Shown one piece after another: positions 7,821 through 15,697 of a DNA stretch of 64,000 nucleotides (its first letter is position 1; each line of letters starts with the position of its first letter). The notes beneath the pieces were generated by a model that was not told the origin of the DNA, did not search any database, and worked only from the letters and a program-made list of their open reading frames with translations. Origin of the DNA: Mediterraneibacter hominis (GTDB lineage Bacteria > Bacillota > Clostridia > Lachnospirales > Lachnospiraceae); NCBI RefSeq assembly GCF_014287475.1, contig NZ_JACOPF010000003.1, positions 62,001 through 126,000 on the forward strand, in the 5' to 3' direction. Position numbers and translations under genes: made by a program.

Positions 7821-9464
7821 ATGATTATCAAAGAAGTATATATAAAGAATTTTGGAAAATTTTCAGAGCAACATTTTCAGTTTGATACAGGAGTCCATAT
7901 TATTTACGGTGAAAATGAGTTTGGAAAAAGCACACTTGTCGCCTTTATACGTGCAATGCTGTTTGGAATGGAAAGAGGCAGGGGAAAAGCGGCTGCAAAA
8001 GATGACTTCAGCAGGTATGAACCATGGGACAACCCGAATTATTATGCGGGAAGCATGCGGTTTTCATGCGGAGGGAGAACGTTTCTTTTGGAGAGGAGCT
8101 TTGACAGATATACAAAACATGCTTCACTGGTCTGCGAGGACGACGGAGAAGAATTATCCGTCAAACAGGGAGATCTGGAGATGCTGTTAGGAGGAATAAC
8201 CCCTCTTATGTTTGACAATACGGTTTTAGTCAGACAGATGTCAGCAAAACCAGGACAAGAGCTCTCGGACAGCCTGAAGAATTATGCGGCCAATTATTAC
8301 GAAACAGGCGGCGGGGAAGTGGACTTGCAAGGGGCAATGAAATATCTGAAAGAGAAACAAAAAGACACAGAGAGACAACTTCGCCTCCTGGATGAAAAGC
8401 AAGAAAATAAAAGAGGAAAAATTCGGCAGGAATGCAGCTATATTACGCAGGATATGGAAAGATTGCGGCAGGAGTTTGAAGAGAACCAGCAGCAGTACAG
8501 TGAATCTGTCAGAGAAGAAGCGCGTTTGCGGGCGCAGTATGAAAAAGAAGAAAAAAGACAGGAAAAACCTAAGGACACAGAAGAAACGCCTGGTTTGTAT
8601 GAGAAAAAATCCAGAACATTTTTATCAGCAGGCATTGTCGGAGTTCTGATCGGAATTGCCGGTATATTCTGGGGCAAGATTCTTGCCCGTCAGGACTGGT
8701 TCTCGGGAAGTGTGCCTTTGCAGCTGATTGGATACCTGATATTGGCAGCAGGGCTTATACTTTTGTGTGTCGGGATAGTAAAGAGGACGGCAGAGAGAAG
8801 AGCTTTTAGAACCTGGAAGAAGCAGACTGTGCGGAATATGAAGTATGAAAGTACAGATAATGAGGCCGAATGTCGGAGGCTGGCACAGGAAATACGGCAG
8901 GCAGAAGAAAACAAGAAGAAGCAGGTGTGGCAGAGAGAAAAGCTGCAGTCTGAGTGGAAAGAAAAGGAAGTCCGCCTGGAAAATCTGCATGAGGAAGAAA
9001 GGGAATCAGAGATTTCAGAGGAAAGACTGCTGATAGAGGAAGATTTAAAAGCTTTGAAAATGGCGGCGGAAACGATGGAAGCAGCTGCAAAAAGACTGGG
9101 ACGCAGAACAGATGAACGTATAAATGACAAGGCGTCTGAGATATTGGGTGCGGTCACAGGAGGACGGTATTGCCGTTTACAAATGTCGGACAATATGGAT
9201 ATTTCTGTATGGGACGGACAGCGTAGAATTTCCCTGCACTGCTTAAGCAGAGGGACAATAGAGCAGATCTATTTTGCTATTCGTATGGCGTCGGCAGAGC
9301 TTTTAGGAGAAGAGGAGCTGCCGGTTATTTTGGATGACATGTTTGTATTCTATGATGAAAAAAGATTAAAATCTGCCTTAAAATGGTTGAGTGATACGAA
9401 AAAGCAGGCTATAATATTTACTTGCCAAAGGAGAGAAGCGGAAATAATGGAAGGAAGAATTTAA
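7821..9464 (+). CDS. YhaN/SbcC-like ATPase, short form with membrane segments
   Basis: A 547-residue ATPase of the SbcC/YhaN type. The N-terminus carries the ABC-type Walker A (YGENEFGKSTL, about residues 31-41), followed by coiled coil. Two hydrophobic stretches lie near residues 268-285 and 296-315. A second charged coiled coil follows, and the C-terminus carries the signature LSRGTIEQIYFAIR and Walker B LPVILDDMFVFYDEKR. Bacillus YhaN is roughly 960 residues, so the coiled-coil arms here are much shorter. The membrane segments between the arms imply membrane tethering. It is directly followed, with no gap, by the CCA-adding enzyme. Confidence 0.85.
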   Translation: MIIKEVYIKNFGKFSEQHFQFDTGVHIIYGENEFGKSTLVAFIRAMLFGMERGRGKAAAKDDFSRYEPWDNPNYYAGSMRFSCGGRTFLLERSFDRYTKHASLVCEDDGEELSVKQGDLEMLLGGITPLMFDNTVLVRQMSAKPGQELSDSLKNYAANYYETGGGEVDLQGAMKYLKEKQKDTERQLRLLDEKQENKRGKIRQECSYITQDMERLRQEFEENQQQYSESVREEARLRAQYEKEEKRQEKPKDTEETPGLYEKKSRTFLSAGIVGVLIGIAGIFWGKILARQDWFSGSVPLQLIGYLILAAGLILLCVGIVKRTAERRAFRTWKKQTVRNMKYESTDNEAECRRLAQEIRQAEENKKKQVWQREKLQSEWKEKEVRLENLHEEERESEISEERLLIEEDLKALKMAAETMEAAAKRLGRRTDERINDKASEILGAVTGGRYCRLQMSDNMDISVWDGQRRISLHCLSRGTIEQIYFAIRMASAELLGEEELPVILDDMFVFYDEKRLKSALKWLSDTKKQAIIFTCQRREAEIMEGRI

Positions 9465-10799
9465 ATGAAGATAGAACTGCCAAAAAAGGTACAAATGATT
9501 ATTCAGAATCTTCAGCTTCATGGATATGAGGCATATGCGGTCGGCGGCTGCGTAAGAGATTCCATCCTGGCAAGAAGACCTGAAGACTGGGACATTACAA
9601 CGTCCGCAAAGCCAGAAGAAATCAAAAAGCTGTTTCGCAGGACAGTAGATACGGGGATCGAACATGGTACAGTCACCGTCTTGATAGGCAAAGATAGCTT
9701 TGAAGTCACAACATACCGGATTGACGGGGTATATGAGGACAGCCGTCATCCGAAGGAAGTTATTTTTACCAATCAATTAGAGGAAGATTTAAGAAGGCGT
9801 GATTTTACGATCAACGCTATGGCATATAATGACGAAGTGCGGTTAGTTGATGTATTTGGGGGAATGAAAGACTTAAACCATCACTTGATACGTTGTGTGG
9901 GGAATGCGGAAGAACGTTTTTCGGAGGATGCGCTTCGGATTTTAAGAGCAGTCCGTTTTTCTGCACAATTGAATTTCCCTATAGAAGAACAGACGGCGGA
10001 GGCGGTAAAAAAATTGGCGCCGTCTCTTAAAAATATCAGCGCAGAAAGGATTCAAGTGGAGTTAGTCAAGCTTCTGACTTCGAATCATCCCGAAAAAATC
10101 CAAGATGCGTATAATCTGGGAATTACAAAGGTTATCCTGCCGGAATGGGATGCGATGGTTGGGGTAGAGCAGAAAACGCCGCACCATAAATATGATGTTG
10201 CGGAGCATACACTGCATGCGTTGAAAAATGTAAAAAAAGATAAAATATTAAGGCTGACGATGCTGTTTCATGATATGGGAAAGCCGTCTATGAAGACAAC
10301 CGACGAAAAAGGAGTGGATCATTTTAAGGGACACGCCCTCGTGAGTGAGGAGATAGCAAGAAAAATACTGCGTCGTTTGAAATTCGACAATGATACAGTG
10401 AAAAAAGTGACCCGTCTTGTCTGCTACCACGATTATCGGATTGAGGCAACTCCCAAAAATGTACGTCGTGCCATGAACCGAATCGGGGTAGAGCTCTTCC
10501 CTTATTATCTGGCAGTACGCATGGCAGATGTAAAGGCACAGAGCCCCTACAGAAGAAGAGAGAAAATAGAAAATATTGTCGCCATGAGAGAGGTATACCA
10601 GGAGACGCTGTTAAATGGAGACTGTGTTACATTAAGGGATCTGGCAGTAGGAGGCCGAGATTTGATGGCGCTTGGCATGCAGCCGGGCAGGGAGCTTGGC
10701 AGTATGTTGTCGGAACTTTTAGAGTGGGTGATTGATGAGCCGGAATGTAATAAAAAAGAAATTTTGTGTGAATATGTAAAAGAAAAGCTTGGTTTATAG
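9465..10799 (+). CDS. cca: CCA tRNA nucleotidyltransferase
   Basis: A 444-residue class II tRNA nucleotidyltransferase that builds or repairs the 3'-CCA end of tRNA. The head domain shows YAVGGCVRDSIL and EDWDIT (the GG and DxD catalytic motifs), then RRDFTINAMAYN and a DALRILRAVRFSAQLNF segment. An HD domain follows (LFHDMGKPS, VCYHDYRI), as in the longer family members with added phosphohydrolase capacity. Its ATG follows the stop of the YhaN-like gene with no gap, so translation is probably coupled. Confidence 0.93.
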   Translation: MKIELPKKVQMIIQNLQLHGYEAYAVGGCVRDSILARRPEDWDITTSAKPEEIKKLFRRTVDTGIEHGTVTVLIGKDSFEVTTYRIDGVYEDSRHPKEVIFTNQLEEDLRRRDFTINAMAYNDEVRLVDVFGGMKDLNHHLIRCVGNAEERFSEDALRILRAVRFSAQLNFPIEEQTAEAVKKLAPSLKNISAERIQVELVKLLTSNHPEKIQDAYNLGITKVILPEWDAMVGVEQKTPHHKYDVAEHTLHALKNVKKDKILRLTMLFHDMGKPSMKTTDEKGVDHFKGHALVSEEIARKILRRLKFDNDTVKKVTRLVCYHDYRIEATPKNVRRAMNRIGVELFPYYLAVRMADVKAQSPYRRREKIENIVAMREVYQETLLNGDCVTLRDLAVGGRDLMALGMQPGRELGSMLSELLEWVIDEPECNKKEILCEYVKEKLGL

Positions 10800-10827
10800 C
10801 ATACTTAGGCTGTCCCTTTCATACATT
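10799..10827 (+). promoter_or_regulatory. SigE/SigK-type sporulation promoter upstream of the CotS-like gene
   Basis: GCATACTT at 10799-10806, a 13-base spacer and CATACATT at 10820-10827 match the mother-cell sigma-E pattern (ATATT-like minus 35, CATACAnT minus 10). It lies 38 bases before the CotS-like start, which fits a spore-coat gene. The sigma assignment is an inference from pattern only. Confidence 0.55.
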
Positions 10828-10864
10828 AGAAAGAACTATGAATCGCATAATGCAGGGGGCAGCC

Positions 10865-11887
10865 ATGAAGGAGTACGAATTAGAAGTATTAGAACAATAT
10901 GACATGGAAGTGAAAAGCACCCGCAGAATCAGGGGTGCGTTTTTTTGCGATACGAATGAGGGGACGATGTTACTGAAGGAGACGAAGATTTCTGCGCGCC
11001 GTGCTCCCCTTCTGTATAAGTTATTAAGTCGTCTAGAAACGGAAGCGGGCTTCCAGGTTGATACACCCGTATTTACAAAGAATGGAGAATTTTTATGTGC
11101 GGGGAGGGACGGCACAAAATATATGCTGAAAAAATGGTATGCAGGCAGAGAATGTGAAGTGAAGCGGGAAGCTGATATTATAGAGGCTGTCCGTCAGCTT
11201 GCGCGTATCCACCGGAATTTAAGTTGGCAAAGAAATTTTGATGATATAGAAGAAAGTTTTTCGTTTGTTGGGCGGCTTCCAGAGGAAGAAGTAAAACGGC
11301 ACAACAGAGAATTGAGAAAAGTGCGTGCTTTTATAAGAAACCGGGTTTCCAAAAGTGATTTTGAATATTTATTCCTTGAAAATTTTGAAAAAATGTATGC
11401 TCTGGCAGAAAAAGTGACAGCAAGATTAGAGGGTGAAGAATGTCGGAAACTGTTTTGGGAGTCTATTGAGAAAAGATTGTTAGTCCACGGAGACTATAAT
11501 TATCATAATGTTCTGATGATGGCGGCAGGTATGCCGGCAGTGACAAATTTTGAACATTTCCGAATGGATATTCAGGCGCAGGATTTATATTATTTTTTAA
11601 GAAAAGTAATGGAAAAGCATCAGTGGGACGTTTGTCTTGGAAGGAAAATGTTAGAAGCATATCAGGCCGTACGCCCTCTTACTGTAAGTGAAAAAGAATA
11701 TATTGCGTTAAATCTTGCTTATCCGGAGAAGTTCTGGAAGACGGCGAGCAGCTATTATCATTCCAATAAGGCATGGATACCAGAGAAAAGTGTGGAAAAA
11801 CTTCGACTATCTGTTTTGCAGGCAGAAGAAAAACTGGACTTTTTAGAGAAGATATTTACTTTAAATTTACAGGTACCTGTTGTATAA
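10865..11887 (+). CDS. CotS/YsxE-like spore coat protein, kinase fold
   Basis: A 340-residue protein of the CotS family, which shares the aminoglycoside phosphotransferase/kinase fold. Key elements are GTKYMLKKWYAGRECEV (ATP-lobe lysine region) and LLVHGDYNYHNVLM (Brenner-type catalytic loop with HGD and N). The usual distal DFD/DxD aspartate is replaced by TNFEHFRMD, so kinase activity is uncertain. I chose the ATG at 10865 because GCAGGGGG lies 6 bases before it; an in-frame ATG at 10838 has no such site. A sigma-E-like promoter precedes it. Confidence 0.8.
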   Translation: MKEYELEVLEQYDMEVKSTRRIRGAFFCDTNEGTMLLKETKISARRAPLLYKLLSRLETEAGFQVDTPVFTKNGEFLCAGRDGTKYMLKKWYAGRECEVKREADIIEAVRQLARIHRNLSWQRNFDDIEESFSFVGRLPEEEVKRHNRELRKVRAFIRNRVSKSDFEYLFLENFEKMYALAEKVTARLEGEECRKLFWESIEKRLLVHGDYNYHNVLMMAAGMPAVTNFEHFRMDIQAQDLYYFLRKVMEKHQWDVCLGRKMLEAYQAVRPLTVSEKEYIALNLAYPEKFWKTASSYYHSNKAWIPEKSVEKLRLSVLQAEEKLDFLEKIFTLNLQVPVV

Positions 11888-11923
11888 TAAGGTCAGATTT
11901 ATTATATGTCAGGAGGTACCAGT

Positions 11924-13654
11924 ATGGATTACAAGGAAAGGTATGAACAATGGCTTTCAGATTCTTATTTCGACGATGCGGTGAAAGCAGAATTAGAAGC
12001 GATCAAAGCAGACGATAAGGAGATTAAAGAACGATTTTATACGGAGCTGGAGTTTGGAACTGCTGGTCTGCGCGGAGTAATTGGCGCGGGAACGAACCGT
12101 ATGAATATTTATACAGTGAGAAAGGCAACACAGGGGCTGTCAAATTACATTTTGAAAAATAAAGGAGAAAAAAAAGGAGTGGCTATTGCTTTTGATTCGC
12201 GCCGTATGTCACCGGAATTTGCACAGGAAGCAGCGCTTTGCCTTGCAGCGAACAATATCAAGGCGTATGTGTTCGAATCTCTGCGCCCTACACCAGAATT
12301 GTCTTACGCGGTAAGAAAGCTGGGCTGTATAGCCGGAATCAATATTACTGCAAGCCACAATCCTCCGGAATATAATGGATACAAAGTATACTGGGAGGAC
12401 GGCGCTCAGATTACGCCGCCCCATGACAAAGGAATCATGGATGAAGTAAAGGCAGTGGAAAATTATACGGAAGTGAAAACGATGTCTCTTCAGGATGCGA
12501 AAGCCACAGGGCTCTATGAGACAATTGGGGCAGAAATAGACGACGCTTATATTGAGGAGTTGAAAAAGCAGGTGCTTCATCAGGACGCAATTGACGAGGT
12601 TGGCAAAGATATAAAAATTGTCTATACGCCGCTTCATGGAACAGGAAATATTCCGGCACGCCGGATTTTAAAAGAGCTGGGATTTGAAAATGTCTATGTA
12701 GTAAAAGAGCAGGAGCTGCCGGACGGAGAGTTTCCAACTGTATCCTATCCAAATCCGGAAGCAGAAGAAGCATTTGACCTGGGACTAAAGCTGGCGAAGG
12801 AGATAGATGCAGATATCGTGCTTGCCACAGATCCGGACGCGGATCGTCTGGGAGTGCGGGTAAAGGACAAAAATGGAGAATACCATACATTGACAGGGAA
12901 TATGTCGGGCTGCCTGCTTGCCGATTATGAAATCGGGCAGAGACAAGCGTTGAAAGGGCTGCCGGAAGATGGTTTTTTGATAAAAACAATTGTGACAACC
13001 AATATGGCAGATGCCATTGCGGATTACTATCATGTGGGGCTGATTGAATGTCTGACAGGCTTTAAATATATTGGACAGCAGATTCTTGGATTTGAGACAA
13101 GCGGAAAAGGCGAATATGTATTTGGCTTTGAGGAGAGCTATGGCTGTCTGATCGGAACGCATGCGCGGGACAAAGATGCGATTGTAGCTACGATGGCACT
13201 GTGCGAGGCAGCAGCTTATTACAAGACAAAAGATATGACACTTTGGGATGCGATGATTTCTTTATATGAGCGTTACGGCTACTACAAAGATGATATCAAG
13301 TCCATTACTTTGAAAGGAATTGAGGGACTCGCAAAAATACAGGATATCCTTGAGAAACTGCGTAAGAATCCACCGGCAGAGATTGCCGGTCTGAAGGTTC
13401 TGAAAGCGCGCGACTATAAAGCAGATACAATCAAAGATATGCAGACAGGGGAAGTGACTAAGACAGGGCTTCCAAATTCCAATGTTCTTTACTACGATCT
13501 GGCAGACGGGGCATGGGTATGCGTGAGGCCTTCGGGTACAGAGCCGAAAGTAAAATTTTACTATGGAATCAAAGGAATTTCTCTGACGGATGCAGATGAG
13601 AAATCTGAGAAGATGGGAAATGAAATTCTGGCTATGATAGACGCAATTATGTAA
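11924..13654 (+). CDS. Phosphoglucomutase/phosphomannomutase family protein
   Basis: A 576-residue alpha-D-phosphohexomutase that should interconvert hexose 1- and 6-phosphates. The catalytic serine loop is ITASHNPPEYNGYK (about residues 140-153), the metal loop is ATDPDADRLGVR near residue 300, the sugar loop is FGFEESYG, and the phosphate-binding loop is RPSGTEPKVKFY near the C-terminus. The length matches the large Firmicutes PgcA-type enzymes. The ATG at 11924 has a perfect AGGAGG 7 bases upstream, whereas the in-frame ATG at 11906 precedes that site. It is probably monocistronic. Confidence 0.92.
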   Translation: MDYKERYEQWLSDSYFDDAVKAELEAIKADDKEIKERFYTELEFGTAGLRGVIGAGTNRMNIYTVRKATQGLSNYILKNKGEKKGVAIAFDSRRMSPEFAQEAALCLAANNIKAYVFESLRPTPELSYAVRKLGCIAGINITASHNPPEYNGYKVYWEDGAQITPPHDKGIMDEVKAVENYTEVKTMSLQDAKATGLYETIGAEIDDAYIEELKKQVLHQDAIDEVGKDIKIVYTPLHGTGNIPARRILKELGFENVYVVKEQELPDGEFPTVSYPNPEAEEAFDLGLKLAKEIDADIVLATDPDADRLGVRVKDKNGEYHTLTGNMSGCLLADYEIGQRQALKGLPEDGFLIKTIVTTNMADAIADYYHVGLIECLTGFKYIGQQILGFETSGKGEYVFGFEESYGCLIGTHARDKDAIVATMALCEAAAYYKTKDMTLWDAMISLYERYGYYKDDIKSITLKGIEGLAKIQDILEKLRKNPPAEIAGLKVLKARDYKADTIKDMQTGEVTKTGLPNSNVLYYDLADGAWVCVRPSGTEPKVKFYYGIKGISLTDADEKSEKMGNEILAMIDAIM

Positions 13655-13719
13655 AATTTCCATAAAATGGATATAATTGTGAAAAACAGCTTAAAAAGGC
13701 GGAAAAACAGTAAAACTTC

Positions 13720-13748
13720 TTGACAAAGGAGAGGGAAACCGTTATAAC
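13720..13748 (+). promoter_or_regulatory. Sigma-A promoter of hup
   Basis: Perfect TTGACA at 13720-13725, a 17-base spacer and TATAAC at 13743-13748. About 100 bases of leader follow before the HU start. Confidence 0.8.
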
Positions 13749-13846
13749 ATACATAAGGGTGCTTCGTGTGGACGATCATACATGAAACCTTTATAAAAAC
13801 GGTAGAATATTCGTATTCTAGTACAATTAGGAGGAGGACATTATCC

Positions 13847-14119
13847 ATGAACAAAACAGAATTAGTAGCAGCAATTGCTGAGACAGCAGAAATTTCTAAA
13901 AAGGACTCTGAAAAAGCGTTAAAGGCTTTTATCGATGTAGTAACAGAACAGCTGAAAAAAGGCGATAAAGTACAGTTAGTAGGTTTCGGGACATTTGAAG
14001 TAAGCGAAAGAGCAGCAAGAGAGGGAAGAAATCCTCAGACAGGAAAAACAATGAAGATTGCTGCATGTAAAGCTCCAAAATTCAAAGCAGGAAAAGCTTT
14101 AAAAGACGCTTTGAACTAA
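13847..14119 (+). CDS. hup: HU family DNA-binding protein
   Basis: A 90-residue nucleoid protein of the HU family, which bends and compacts DNA as a dimer. It begins [20 protein letters not shown] and has the beta-arm region [23 protein letters not shown], which carries the family's RxxRNPxTG signature. The start at 13847 is set by a strong TAGGAGGAGG site; reading further upstream would extend into the leader. It has its own strong promoter and a following terminator. Confidence 0.96.
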   Translation: MNKTELVAAIAETAEISKKDSEKALKAFIDVVTEQLKKGDKVQLVGFGTFEVSERAAREGRNPQTGKTMKIAACKAPKFKAGKALKDALN

Positions 14120-14151
14120 TAGAATGTATTACAGTATACCCTAAAAGGTGA

Positions 14152-14193
14152 AAAGAGCACTTATGATGTACCTGCATTATAAGTGCTCTTTAT
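14152..14193 (+). terminator. Rho-independent terminator of hup
   Basis: A perfect 13-bp stem (14152-14164 with 14179-14191) closes a 14-base loop and ends in CTCTTTATTG. The A-rich 5' side means it could also work in reverse. Confidence 0.75.
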
Positions 14194-14248
14194 TGTACAT
14201 CCTAAGGTACTGCTTAGAATTCACCACTTTATGAATGGAGGAAAAAAG

Positions 14249-14488
14249 ATGCGTCTTGATAAATTTTTAAAAGTGTCTCGTCTGATTAAAAGAAGAACAG
14301 TTGCAAATGAGGCATGTGATGCAGGCAGGGTGCTGGTAAATGGGAAAACGGCAAAGGCATCTGTAAAGGTAAAGCCAGGCGATATTATAGAAATCCAGTT
14401 TGGAACAAAAACTGTGAAGGCAGAAGTACTTGCACTGCAGGATACAACAAAGAAAGAAGAAGCAAAAGAACTATTCCGGTATCTGTAA
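14249..14488 (+). CDS. rqcP: S4-domain RNA-binding protein RqcP (YabO)
   Basis: A 79-residue S4-domain protein (MRLDKFLKVSRLIKRRT, AGRVLVNGKTAK, VKPGDIIEIQFG). In Bacillus the orthologue RqcP works with RqcH in C-terminal poly-alanine tailing of nascent chains stalled on 50S ribosomes. The start at 14249 has GGAGG 8 bases upstream. The gene order with hup before and yabP/yabQ after is the usual one in spore formers. Confidence 0.92.
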   Translation: MRLDKFLKVSRLIKRRTVANEACDAGRVLVNGKTAKASVKVKPGDIIEIQFGTKTVKAEVLALQDTTKKEEAKELFRYL

Positions 14489-14494
14489 TTCCAG

Positions 14495-14523
14495 ACATAA
14501 TTTTATACAACCCTTCATATATA
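14495..14523 (+). promoter_or_regulatory. SigE-like promoter upstream of yabP
   Basis: ACATAATT at 14495-14502, a 13-base spacer and CATATATA at 14516-14523 resemble a sigma-E promoter. The Bacillus yabP-yabQ genes are sigma-E dependent, so the location fits. Confidence 0.42.
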
Positions 14524-14551
14524 TAGAAAAGCACAGGAAGGGGGCAGATGT

Positions 14552-14836
14552 ATGGAAGAACAGCGGATAATAAAAACACATAAACTAATTATAAATAATC
14601 GAAAAACCAGCATGGTAACGGGAGTGCTGGATGTTCTTTCATTTGATTTAAACGAGATATTACTGGAGACAGAGATGGGAATGCTGATGGTAAAGGGGAC
14701 AGATTTGCATGTGAATCGTTTAAGCGTGGAAAAGGGTGAGGTCGATTTATCCGGAAACATAGACAGCATTGCGTATTCGAATGTAAATCAGGTGAACCGG
14801 CAGAACGAAAACTTCTTTACAAAGCTGTTTAAGTAG
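14552..14836 (+). CDS. yabP: Sporulation protein YabP
   Basis: A 94-residue YabP-family protein, needed during spore formation in Bacillus and made in the mother cell. The RxxTSMVTGVLDVLSFDLNEILLET core is characteristic. The protein is soluble, with no signal peptide or membrane segment. A GGAAGGGGG site precedes the ATG, and yabQ follows within 10 bp. Confidence 0.92.
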   Translation: MEEQRIIKTHKLIINNRKTSMVTGVLDVLSFDLNEILLETEMGMLMVKGTDLHVNRLSVEKGEVDLSGNIDSIAYSNVNQVNRQNENFFTKLFK

Positions 14837-14846
14837 GTACGTGCAT

Positions 14847-15179
14847 ATGATGCTGGGAATAGGGACAGAGGCGCTGATTTTTCTTTACGCCGGCCTGTCA
14901 GGTATTACAGTGATGGCAGTGTATTATGCCCTTGTACTGTTTCGGAAATTGATTCGGCATAAGAACTGGGCAGTCAGTTTGGAAGATTTCTTTTTCTGGC
15001 TTCTTGTCAGTATTTATCTGTTTCATCAGATGTACAGGACGACATATGGCAGTATACGGTGGTTTTTTATATTAGGCGTGGTATGCGGAAGTATATTGCC
15101 GTATCTTTTTCGTATACTTCTAAAAAAAATATGGACAAAACATAAGAAAAATCTTGAAAAGTATAAAAAAAACAGATAG
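14847..15179 (+). CDS. yabQ: Spore cortex biosynthesis protein YabQ
   Basis: A 110-residue membrane protein with about three hydrophobic segments and a basic C-terminal tail (KKIWTKHKKNLEKYKKNR). YabQ is required for spore cortex formation and sits in the outer forespore membrane in Bacillus. I use the ATG at 14847; a GTG at 14841 in the same frame is possible and the ribosome site is weak, so translation may be coupled to yabP. Confidence 0.85.
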   Translation: MMLGIGTEALIFLYAGLSGITVMAVYYALVLFRKLIRHKNWAVSLEDFFFWLLVSIYLFHQMYRTTYGSIRWFFILGVVCGSILPYLFRILLKKIWTKHKKNLEKYKKNR

Positions 15180-15228
15180 AATATTTTTTATAGTAAGGGA
15201 AAAAAATATACAAATAGGGTGAGTATAA

Positions 15229-15564
15229 ATGACGAGAAAGAAACAGAGTGGAATGGACAGGCAGCGGTCTAAAAAGACGCCGCGGCTTAGACATCATAAG
15301 AGAAGTATAATAGGAATCAGTTTTATTTTGTTGCTTTTAACCGGAGTGTTGACGGTAAATTCGGTGATGCTTCAGGCAAAAAATAAGGAATACAAAGAAC
15401 AAGAAGCTGAGTTGGAAGCACAGATTCAGGAAGAAAAGAATCGTTCTGAAGAAATTGAAGATTATGAGGAATATGTTAAGACAGATGAATATATAAAAGA
15501 GACTGCGGAAGAAAAATTAGGGCTTGTTGACCCTGATGAAGTAATTTTTAAACCGGCAGAATAA
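15229..15564 (+). CDS. divIC: Septum formation initiator DivIC/FtsB family protein
   Basis: A 111-residue bitopic protein with a basic cytoplasmic N-terminus, one membrane segment at about residues 26-45 (IIGISFILLLLTGVLTVN) and an extracellular coiled coil (residues 48-80). It ends with the family's YIKETAEEKLGLVDPDEVIF motif. It should join FtsL and DivIB in the divisome. The position after yabPQ and before spoIIE is conserved in Firmicutes. A terminator follows. Confidence 0.92.
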   Translation: MTRKKQSGMDRQRSKKTPRLRHHKRSIIGISFILLLLTGVLTVNSVMLQAKNKEYKEQEAELEAQIQEEKNRSEEIEDYEEYVKTDEYIKETAEEKLGLVDPDEVIFKPAE

Positions 15565-15582
15565 GCACAAGTACGAAAGAAA

Positions 15583-15612
15583 ACTCCAGGAGAAATTCTC
15601 CTGGAGTTTTTG
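15583..15612 (+). terminator. Rho-independent terminator after divIC
   Basis: ACTCCAGGAGAA and TTCTCCTGGAGT form a near-continuous inverted repeat followed by TTTTTG. It separates divIC from the spoIIE-like gene. Confidence 0.85.
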
Positions 15613-15697
15613 CGTACTGTCTGTACCTTCAAGGCAGAGGGACAAAGAGAAAGAAAATGGGTTTCTCCATTTTGTTTGAGGAAGGAGTATAAATACG

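Noticed and set aside
8690..9193. Minus-strand frame of 167 codons inside the YhaN-like gene
   Set aside because: A Ser/Phe-rich antisense translation of a coiled-coil gene, with no start signals.
12435..12998. Minus-strand frame of 187 codons inside the phosphosugar mutase gene
   Set aside because: Antisense shadow of a clearly conserved enzyme, with no ribosome site.
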